Assembly (NCBI GenBank): GCA_002352705.1
Contig: DEIW01000180.1
Span: forward strand, 360-6,898
Reading direction: 5' to 3'
DNA: 6,539 nucleotides
DNA from: Bacteroidales bacterium UBA2764
GTDB taxonomy: Bacteria; Bacteroidota; Bacteroidia; Bacteroidales; Paludibacteraceae
Part shown: positions 1 through 4,969 of the stretch, in pieces
Layout: each line of letters begins with the position of its first letter
Numbering within the stretch: the stretch's first letter is position 1
Notes under the pieces: generated by a model
The model's input: only the letters and a program-made list of their open reading frames with translations
What the model was told of the DNA's origin: nothing
Databases searched by the model: none
Program-made: the position numbers and the translations under genes

Positions 1-290
1 TTGATGAGTTCGCGGTTCGCTACACAGGCAGAAGACCACTGTTTAGGAAAATGATAGGTGTACAGTTCGAAAAGACCGTCCCTGAAACGGGAAGGACGGA
101 CGATGATGCGTTTTTTGTATTTCCTGCCCTCTTTCTCCATGTCCATCGCACCCCAGACCATGGTGATGAGCGTGTTGGCACGGAAATAGCGCACGCCCCG
201 TGAGTGACGCGTACCGGCGGGCAGTTCCTCAAACATAGCAATAGTCGAACTCAACCGCTCAATAATGATACTTTTCAGATGCTTGGACAT
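1..290 (-). CDS. Hypothetical protein, 5' part only (runs off left edge)
   Basis: An open frame starts at the ATG at 290-288 and continues for 96 codons to the left edge without a stop, so the gene is cut by the window. The peptide begins MSKHLKSIIIERLSSTIAMF and includes RGVRYFRANT, a very basic stretch GRKYKKRIIVRPSRFRDG around residues 55-72, and a C-terminal visible part ending FPKQWSSACVANRELI. It has no signal peptide or membrane segment in the visible part, so it is probably cytoplasmic. The basic, aromatic-rich composition could fit nucleic-acid binding, but that is a guess; I do not recognise the family. Codon use looks normal for a real gene, and a Bacteroidota-type promoter lies about 300 bases upstream on the same strand. 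An A/T-rich stretch, not a Shine-Dalgarno site, precedes the ATG. An overlapping 73-codon frame at 20-241 on the same strand is a shadow. Confidence 0.8.
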   Translation of the reverse strand, partial: MSKHLKSIIIERLSSTIAMFEELPAGTRHSRGVRYFRANTLITMVWGAMDMEKEGRKYKKRIIVRPSRFRDGLFELYTYHFPKQWSSACVANRELI

Positions 291-318
291 AATATATTTC
301 TGTTGTCTTTTCTCTCCT

Positions 319-450
319 TCACCCGCGCCTTTCCCCTCTCTCACCCGCGCTTTTTCCCCTCTCTCTCCTACGCCCTCCCTCTCTCTTTCCTACTCCGTTC
401 TCCGCCCTTGACCGCGCTTTTTCCATCCCTTGACCGCACCTTCCTACTCC
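319..450 (-). repeat. Imperfect 22-nt tandem repeat, purine-rich on minus strand
   Basis: The plus strand here is almost all C and T. TCACCCGCGC occurs at 319 and again at 341 (22 apart), and CTTGACCGC occurs at 407 and again at 429 (22 apart). The second pair is exactly 66 (three periods) after 341, so six 22-nt units fit the block; the two middle units (363-406) are degenerate. Read on the minus strand, this is a G/A-rich tract inside the predicted 5' leader of the gene at 1-290, ending about 28 bases before its start codon. Several units contain GGAG- or GAGG-like strings. No function is known to me. Confidence 0.65.
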
Positions 451-587
451 CAAAGTAAGGGTAATCTCGGACCAATCTGCTACCAATTACCTTACTATCC
501 TAGACTTTATAAAAATCAAATCGCTATAAATAACTTTATATCAGTTAATTAAGACCTAATAATAGAGCATGAAATTTTAAACACGCA

Positions 588-619
588 CAAAGATACAAAA
601 AAATCTTCAATTATGCAAG
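588..619 (-). promoter_or_regulatory. Predicted Bacteroidota promoter for the left-edge gene
   Basis: On the minus strand CTTG (619-616) is followed by 20 bases and then TATCTTTG (595-588), matching the Bacteroidota primary sigma consensus TTTG-N19-21-TAnnTTTG with one mismatch in the -33 box. Transcription would begin near 581, giving a leader of roughly 290 bases that includes the purine-rich repeat. No better match lies closer to the start codon. Confidence 0.6.
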
Positions 620-732
620 AAAACGTATCTCCTTTTCATATTAAAAAGTGTTTTTTTTATAATTATTCATCTCGCGCGTGTATTGGCATATGCATCTAAA
701 ATGACTAAAAATATAAGAATTATCCGTTTTAA

Positions 733-764
733 TTTGCAAATACGGAAAAAATGTGTTAATTTTG
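733..764 (+). promoter_or_regulatory. Consensus Bacteroidota promoter for the TPR regulator gene
   Basis: TTTG at 733-736, a 20-base spacer, and TAATTTTG at 757-764 match the Bacteroidota promoter consensus perfectly. The expected start of transcription near 771 leaves a leader of only about 13 bases before the ATG at 784, which also supports that start codon. Confidence 0.8.
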
Positions 765-783
765 CACCCTAAATAGGTTTCTC

Positions 784-2253
784 ATGCTTGAAAGTAAAGT
801 TGTACGTCTTGTCGGGTGCGGACTGATAGGTCTGCTTTTTATTCTTCCGGGCTGTCATTCGTCTTCGTCGAAGGCGTTGAAACAGTTGGAACTGGGAGAG
901 CAGAATTACAAGTCCGGCACGTCTTCCAATTATGCGAGTCATTATGAGGAGGCGGTGTATTATCTGAAGCAGGCGGAAGAGATTTTTCTGGATATACCTT
1001 CTTCGTCTCTCTCGGAGCAGATGCAGGCTAAACGGGACAAGTTGTTGGGATTGACATGGTTCCATTTGGGCAACTGCTCTGAGAGCGAGATGCTTTATGA
1101 GATAGCGAATGAGTATTACCGCAAGTCCGTTCCTCTTCTTGAGAAGAGTTCCAATCTCTCCTATCTGGCTTGCGCCTATCGTGATATAGCCCGCACAATC
1201 GTTCTGACGGACGGCAGTCAGGACAGTGTGTTATGGTATTTCGACCGTGCGGAAGAGTGTGCGCGACGAGGAAACAGTGAGATACTGGAACTGGATATAA
1301 AAGCTTATCGCTATCAGTTATGTTATCCGGACAGTGTGGAACGTCGGTTGGCTGTATGCCGCCGTCTGGCGGAGGAGTTCGGCGCTCCCATGCGCTATTC
1401 GGAGATAGTGGAACTCCTTCTGGCGCAACATCAGACGGATTCCGCAGCATATTATCTGGAACGTTTGCAACCGAAAGATTCCTCCTATACCTATTGGTAT
1501 GAGCAGAGCTATACGTATCTGCAGAGTAAGATTCTTGTCCAGCAAGGCAAGCCCGGCGAGGCTTATTCCAAACTCTTGGAACTGTATGACCGCAAGATAG
1601 AGGAGCTGCGCCGTGATGCAGGAACGCGAACGTATGCTCTGACATTGCATTATGACGTAGCCCGCGAACAACAACTCGCGCAAGAGGCTCAGCGTGAGCG
1701 TGAATGGCAACGGAGGATTTCACTGGTGCTGATTCTGCTCTTGATTTTAAGTGCGGTGGTGATGGTGCTGTTATGGCTGTATTGGCAGCAACGCAAGAAA
1801 GAGCAGACAGCCGCTTTGCGTGCGTTACAGGATAAATACGCACAGCAGTTACAACTGGCTTTGGAACGGTTGAAACAGAAAGTGAACCTCACACGCGAGA
1901 TTGAGTTGCAACGGCTCCGTGGTAATGAACCGGAGTTCCCAAAATGGCTTCAGACGTACCGCGACGAGCAGTTGACGCTGAGCAAGGAGAGTCTGGACGA
2001 ACTGATTCAGTCGATGGATACCGCTCTTGACGGCGCTATAAGCCGCTTGCGGAAGGAATATCCCCAGCTGACCGAATCGGACATGCAGTTTGCCATCCTC
2101 TCTATCATTGGCGCTTCGGACAGTGACATGGGAATCCTGTTGAATGTACAGAAACAGACGATTTATCACCGTCGGCAAATCGTGCGCAAACATGTCAATC
2201 CTCAGATAGAAGATATCGATACATGGCTGCACCGCTATGTATTAGGAATGTAG
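784..2253 (+). CDS. TPR-containing transmembrane regulator with LuxR-like HTH
   Basis: 489 residues. The N-terminus is a hydrophobic signal segment ending in a lipobox-like LPGC (Cys24), so it is either a lipoprotein signal or an uncleaved anchor. Residues ~30-305 are helical with TPR-like character (for example AVYYLKQAEEIF and YYLERLQP). A single strong membrane helix spans ~312-334, followed by a coiled-coil-like stretch (~340-380). The C-terminus (~427-470) fits a LuxR-type helix-turn-helix: LTESDMQFAILSIIGASDSD, then QTIYHRRQIVRKH. The layout implies an extracytoplasmic TPR sensor region and a cytoplasmic DNA-binding domain, as in a widespread Bacteroidales class of one-protein regulators; ligand and targets are unknown. 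The ATG at 784 is set by the promoter 20 bases upstream and by the signal segment; the next in-frame Met (80) would lose it. The 3' end overlaps recX by 12 bases in convergent orientation. Confidence 0.88.
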   Translation: MLESKVVRLVGCGLIGLLFILPGCHSSSSKALKQLELGEQNYKSGTSSNYASHYEEAVYYLKQAEEIFLDIPSSSLSEQMQAKRDKLLGLTWFHLGNCSESEMLYEIANEYYRKSVPLLEKSSNLSYLACAYRDIARTIVLTDGSQDSVLWYFDRAEECARRGNSEILELDIKAYRYQLCYPDSVERRLAVCRRLAEEFGAPMRYSEIVELLLAQHQTDSAAYYLERLQPKDSSYTYWYEQSYTYLQSKILVQQGKPGEAYSKLLELYDRKIEELRRDAGTRTYALTLHYDVAREQQLAQEAQREREWQRRISLVLILLLILSAVVMVLLWLYWQQRKKEQTAALRALQDKYAQQLQLALERLKQKVNLTREIELQRLRGNEPEFPKWLQTYRDEQLTLSKESLDELIQSMDTALDGAISRLRKEYPQLTESDMQFAILSIIGASDSDMGILLNVQKQTIYHRRQIVRKHVNPQIEDIDTWLHRYVLGM

Positions 2254-2679
2254 GTTTTCCTTGATTTCCTCGTAAGAAAACCCGCGTTGCAGAAGGAACC
2301 TCATCTGTTTCTCTTCGGCATCTTTGCTGCGTGACCTTATCAAGTTGCGCAGGTTACGGAAGTAGACCGTTTCATCGATAGACTCCAACGCTTTGGCGAT
2401 CTCCCGTTCGGGCAGTTGAAGCGCATGCAACCCCGCCTGGATTTTCATCCGTCCCCATGACTGGTATTCTACTTTGTCATGCACGTAGGCGAGGCAGAAA
2501 CGGCGGTCATCCAGAAAACCGTTGTCGTATAACTTTTCCTTGATGTCCTCAAAGAGTCCGGAGGGGGCTCCCCATTCATTGAACTTCCGCCGTACATCGG
2601 CAGCGCAATGCTCAGACCGTGCGCAATAAGCCTCTGCTTTATTCTGCCATTCGGCATTCGATAACTCGTGCTTTTCCAT
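2242..2679 (-). CDS. recX: RecX family regulatory protein
   Basis: 145 residues, close to the usual size of RecX. The family pattern is clear: YCARSEHCAADVRRKFNEWG (residues 18-37), then a second helical repeat with FLDDRRFCLAYVHDK (55-69) and WGRMKI (75-80), and a final repeat ending FLLQRGFSYEEIKENL (128-143). RecX proteins are cytoplasmic, bind RecA filaments and usually restrain RecA in recombination and SOS induction; that role is taken from the family. The start at 2679 lies inside the 3' end of prmC (41-base overlap, different frame, same strand), so the two are probably co-transcribed and translationally coupled; no separate promoter is visible. Its 3' end converges on and overlaps the TPR regulator gene by 12 bases. 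From memory, Bacteroides genomes often continue prmC-recX with pyrE; here that gene is absent from the window. Confidence 0.93.
   Translation of the reverse strand: MEKHELSNAEWQNKAEAYCARSEHCAADVRRKFNEWGAPSGLFEDIKEKLYDNGFLDDRRFCLAYVHDKVEYQSWGRMKIQAGLHALQLPEREIAKALESIDETVYFRNLRNLIRSRSKDAEEKQMRFLLQRGFSYEEIKENLHS
2253..2282. terminator. Possible hairpin at the convergent gene ends
   Basis: GGTTTTC (2253-2259) and GAAAACC (2276-2282) can form a perfect 7-bp stem around a 16-base loop, exactly at the stop codon of the regulator gene and inside the last codons of recX. No U-tract follows it on either strand, so it is not a standard intrinsic terminator. It is the only hairpin I see where two convergent transcripts must end. 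Confidence 0.25.
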
Positions 2680-3526
2680 AGATGTCTTTTGTTATTCGGA
2701 TATCGGTGTAACCTTCTTTCTCCAGTAGTTCCTTCATCTCCGGTGCGAACGACTCGTTGATTTCGAAAAAGAGGTGTCTGCCCAACCGCAATGAGGAGAT
2801 GCGTCTGTAAAACATCAAGGGGTCGTCGTCCGGCACAAAGAGCGCTGTGGAGGGTTCGTACTCCAACACGTTCGGCCGCATGTCTTTCTTTTCCCGTTCG
2901 CAGATATAAGGAGGGTTGGAGACAATGACATTTACCGTTGGGTCATTTACCCTTTCTTCATTTGTCTTTTGCTCATTAGCCATGTACCATTTATTCATCC
3001 ATCCGGATATTTCTCCGTCGGAAGCGAAAATATCGGCAACGTGGAAGTCAACCTCTGCTTGGTTGCGGCGGGCGTTCTCTTTGGCAACTTCAATCGCTTC
3101 GGACGAGATGTCAATTCCTGTAACCTGCCATTCGGGGTGTGCTTTTTTCAGGGCGATAGCAATACAACCGCTGCCGGTACCGATGTCCAGAACATGTACC
3201 GTTTGCTCATTTGCCATCCGGGCATTTATCCGCTCCACGAGTTCGGCGGTCTCTGGTCTCGGAATGAGAGTGGCAGGAGTGACTTTTAGATCCAGTCCTC
3301 CCCATAATGTATGACCGAAAATATATTGAATTGGCTCAAAATGTAATAAACGGTCAATAATTTCTTGCATATTTGCAAAATTATTCGTAAATTTGCACTC
3401 GAATTGCAACTGAGTACGGCTCTTGCCCGTCAACTCTTCCGCAATCCACCAGGCCATGGAGCGGGCTTCGTCCTCCGGATAAACGGCACGGAGGCGGTCG
3501 GTAATATCGTGGATAATCTGTTTCAC
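2639..3526 (-). CDS. prmC: Peptide chain release factor N5-glutamine methyltransferase PrmC (HemK)
   Basis: 295 residues from a GTG start at 3526-3524. PrmC methylates the glutamine of the GGQ motif in release factors RF1/RF2, using S-adenosylmethionine. Visible family features: N-terminal helical domain with EPIQYIFG (64-71), IPRPET (88-93), AdoMet-binding DIGTGSG (114-120), and the catalytic NPPY (204-207). The frame could open upstream to 3583, but those 19 codons come from AT-rich repeat DNA and read through the promoter; VKQIIHDITDRLRAVYP aligns with the usual Bacteroides PrmC N-terminus. Residues ~171-197, between the VDFHVADIF strand and VIVSNPPY, form an insert longer than usual, with a hydrophilic MANEQKTNEERVND segment whose DNA resembles a second site in the same gene. 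It overlaps recX by 41 bases at its 3' end and is divergent from ribD. Confidence 0.94.
   Translation of the reverse strand: MKQIIHDITDRLRAVYPEDEARSMAWWIAEELTGKSRTQLQFECKFTNNFANMQEIIDRLLHFEPIQYIFGHTLWGGLDLKVTPATLIPRPETAELVERINARMANEQTVHVLDIGTGSGCIAIALKKAHPEWQVTGIDISSEAIEVAKENARRNQAEVDFHVADIFASDGEISGWMNKWYMANEQKTNEERVNDPTVNVIVSNPPYICEREKKDMRPNVLEYEPSTALFVPDDDPLMFYRRISSLRLGRHLFFEINESFAPEMKELLEKEGYTDIRITKDIYGKARVIECRMAE
2968..3217 (-). repeat. Two copies of a 16-nt repeat inside prmC
   Basis: Plus-strand TTTGCTCATTTGCCAT (3202-3217) and TTTGCTCATTAGCCAT (2968-2983) differ by one base. Both encode the peptide MANEQ in PrmC (residues 104-108 and 182-186). Each is next to a CATGTACC string (3193-3200; 2981-2988) but on opposite sides. 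Neither MANEQ is part of a conserved PrmC motif; the second sits in the extra segment before NPPY. Confidence 0.5.
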
Positions 3527-3530
3527 GCTG

Positions 3531-3562
3531 CAAAGGTACAAAAAATAATTGAAAATTAAAAA
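3531..3562 (-). promoter_or_regulatory. Predicted promoter for prmC-recX
   Basis: The minus strand reads TACCTTTG at 3538-3531, a perfect -7 box; the -33 position 20 bases upstream reads TTTT (3562-3559), three of four matches to TTTG. The -7 box ends only four bases before the prmC GTG (3526), so transcription should begin at or beside the start codon, giving a leaderless or nearly leaderless mRNA. Confidence 0.6.
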
Positions 3563-3610
3563 TGGAAAATGGAAAATTCGCAAAATAATTGAAAATGGAA
3601 AATGAAAAAT
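3542..3610. repeat. AT-rich repeat between prmC and ribD
   Basis: A perfect 15-base direct repeat, AAAATAATTGAAAAT, occurs at 3542-3556 and 3582-3596. Each copy is followed by ATGGAAAATG-type units (3562-3577; 3595-3610, ATGGAAAATGGAAAAT versus ATGGAAAATGAAAAAT). The array fills the divergent spacer, contains the -33 position for prmC and supplies the start codon and first codons of ribD. Similar AT-rich short repeats are, from memory, common between genes in Bacteroidales. Confidence 0.7.
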
Positions 3611-4671
3611 ACATATTGCGCTGTATAGAGATAGCGCGTCGAGGGGAATATTACGTGGCGCCTAATCCGATGGTAGGAGCCGTGTTGGTTAGGGATGGAG
3701 AAATAGTTGCTGAAGGATGGCATGAACGGTACGGCGAAGGACACGCGGAGGTGAACTGTTTCCGTGCCGCCGACAGGAAATTACAAGAGGAGAATATAGA
3801 GGATACCAAGGCGTTTTATAAGGACTGCACACTTTTCGTGAGTCTGGAACCTTGCTCTCATTATGGAAAGACCCCTCCCTGTGCGAGGCTGATCATCGGG
3901 AAAGGAGTAGGGCGTGTAGTGGTCGGAATGTTGGATCCCAACCCTCTGGTTTCCGGCAAAGGCGTGCAGATGCTCCGCGAGGCGGGGATTGAAGTGACGG
4001 TAGGAGTGATGGAGAACGAATGCAGGGAATTGAACAAGCGTTTTTTATGTCTGTATGAGAAGAAACGTCCTTATGTGATTCTGAAATGGGCGCAGACGGG
4101 GGACGGATTTATTGACGGACAAAGAGACCCGCGAAACACGAAGGAGCTTCATTTGAACGGTGCGCTGGCTATTTCTACCACTGAGACCAAGAAAATCGTC
4201 CACCGGATGCGTGCGGAAAATATGGCAATCATGGTAGGAACGAATACGGTTTTGATGGATAATCCGCGGCTGTTGAATACCCATTGGGAAGGACGGCATC
4301 CCATACGTGTGACGCTTGACCGGCACAACCGTATCCCTGCCACAGCCCGCATTTTCGACCCACTCCCTGCTCCCGAGGAAGGGAGGCAGAATACCTACCC
4401 GGGGATAGAACCGGTTATTGTCTATCGGGAGAGGACCGATTGGCCGTATGTCCTGTCGGACTTGGCTGAAAAGGGGATTCATTCAATCTTGGTAGAAGGC
4501 GGTACGAGGCTGCTGAACTCGATTTTAGAAAGCGGAATATGGGATGAGATACACGTAGAGGTGGCTCCCGAGATTAGGATAGGAAAGGGAGTCCGTGCAC
4601 CGGAAATAAACCTCTCTGGCGACTGTATGAAAATTGACGGGCATGCGCTTTATACAATAAAGAAGGCATAA
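3595..4671 (+). CDS. ribD: Bifunctional riboflavin biosynthesis deaminase/reductase RibD
   Basis: 358 residues from ATG 3595. RibD performs two cytoplasmic steps of riboflavin synthesis: deamination of the pyrimidinone ring of the GTP cyclohydrolase II product, then NADPH-dependent reduction of the ribosyl side chain. The N-terminal cytidine-deaminase-type domain (~1-145) has APNPMVGAV (22-30), the zinc/catalytic HAE (50-52) and PCSHYGKTPPC (86-96), supplying His50, Cys87 and Cys96 with Glu52 as proton shuttle. The reductase domain (~155-358) has LKWAQTGDG, MVGTNTVLMDNPRL (213-226) and LVEGG (299-303). Both domains look intact and total length is normal. An upstream in-frame TTG (3589) is possible but ATG is preferred; an earlier in-frame ATG (3562) is blocked by TAA at 3586. 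No FMN riboswitch-like element is evident. It is divergent from prmC; no other rib gene is in the window. Confidence 0.96.
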   Translation: MENEKYILRCIEIARRGEYYVAPNPMVGAVLVRDGEIVAEGWHERYGEGHAEVNCFRAADRKLQEENIEDTKAFYKDCTLFVSLEPCSHYGKTPPCARLIIGKGVGRVVVGMLDPNPLVSGKGVQMLREAGIEVTVGVMENECRELNKRFLCLYEKKRPYVILKWAQTGDGFIDGQRDPRNTKELHLNGALAISTTETKKIVHRMRAENMAIMVGTNTVLMDNPRLLNTHWEGRHPIRVTLDRHNRIPATARIFDPLPAPEEGRQNTYPGIEPVIVYRERTDWPYVLSDLAEKGIHSILVEGGTRLLNSILESGIWDEIHVEVAPEIRIGKGVRAPEINLSGDCMKIDGHALYTIKKA

Positions 4672-4680
4672 ATCTTTGTT

Positions 4681-4716
4681 GGTTCTTTTTGCCAAAGAAA
4701 CCGGCTTCTTTTTTTT
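4681..4716 (+). terminator. Probable intrinsic terminator after ribD
   Basis: Ten bases after the ribD stop there are two overlapping hairpin options: GGTT-CTTT pairing with AAAG-A-AACC (4681-4702, one bulged A), or AAAGAA (4694-4699) pairing with TTCTTT (4706-4711) around ACCGGC. Both end at a run of eight T (4709-4716). Stems are weak, but position and U-tract suit termination of ribD mRNA. Confidence 0.5.
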
Positions 4717-4736
4717 GTACCTTCACGACCAACGAC

Positions 4737-4795
4737 CAATGTGTAAAAATTGACACGCTCATATGCGCGTATATGCAATGTGTAAATATTGACAT
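4737..4795. promoter_or_regulatory. Direct repeats flanking a dyad; candidate operator cluster
   Basis: CAATGTGTAAAAATTGACAC (4737-4756) and CAATGTGTAAATATTGACAT (4776-4795) match at 18 of 20 positions and are 39 bases apart. Between them CATATGCGCGTATATG (4760-4775) is a 14-of-16 dyad centred on CGCG. Each direct repeat has internal near-symmetry (TGTAAATATTGACA is one base from a perfect palindrome). The cluster lies 147-205 bases upstream of the predicted transcription start near 4956 and resembles a binding site for a dimeric regulator; which one is unknown. Confidence 0.5.
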
Positions 4796-4917
4796 CGACG
4801 ATAGGTATAAATGATGTTTAATTTGGATAAAACGCTCTATTTTGCGGGTATAACACTCGACAATTCGTAAAAAATAGCACTTTTTTCTCAACTTTAGGTA
4901 AATTTCTCTTTCTCCTA

Positions 4918-4949
4918 CTTGCTCGCATGCGAAAAAAGCAGTATCTTTG
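4918..4949 (+). promoter_or_regulatory. Predicted promoter for the DUF3575-like gene, with palindrome in spacer
   Basis: CTTG (4918-4921), a 20-base spacer and TATCTTTG (4942-4949) fit the Bacteroidota promoter pattern with one -33 mismatch. The spacer contains a perfect 10-base palindrome, TCGCATGCGA (4923-4932). The transcript would begin near 4956, which fixes the downstream start at ATG 4970 instead of the earlier in-frame TTG at 4919. Confidence 0.75.
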
Positions 4950-4969
4950 CAATCCATTTTGGTATAGTC

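Noticed and set aside
204..458. Plus-strand 84-codon frame rich in Leu/Ser/Pro/Phe
   Set aside because: It is simply the translation of the polypyrimidine repeat tract and has no promoter or start context.
632..658. Weak hairpin CTTTT/AAAAG followed by T8, terminator-like on the plus strand
   Set aside because: No plus-strand gene lies upstream of it, the stem is only five A/U-rich pairs, and the region is generally AT-rich.
1028..1843. Long minus-strand open frame (271 codons) opposite the TPR regulator
   Set aside because: It is a shadow frame: composition is unlike a protein family (His/Ser/Arg/Pro-rich), and the plus-strand gene has a promoter, domains and a signal segment.
3527..3583. 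N-terminal extension of PrmC to ATG 3583 (19 more residues)
   Set aside because: The extra residues are translated AT-rich repeat and promoter sequence (RIFHFPFLIFNYF), and the GTG at 3526 matches where the family normally begins.
4919..4969. TTG start for the DUF3575-like protein 17 codons upstream
   Set aside because: It would start inside the -33 box of the predicted promoter, and the signal peptide begins properly at ATG 4970.
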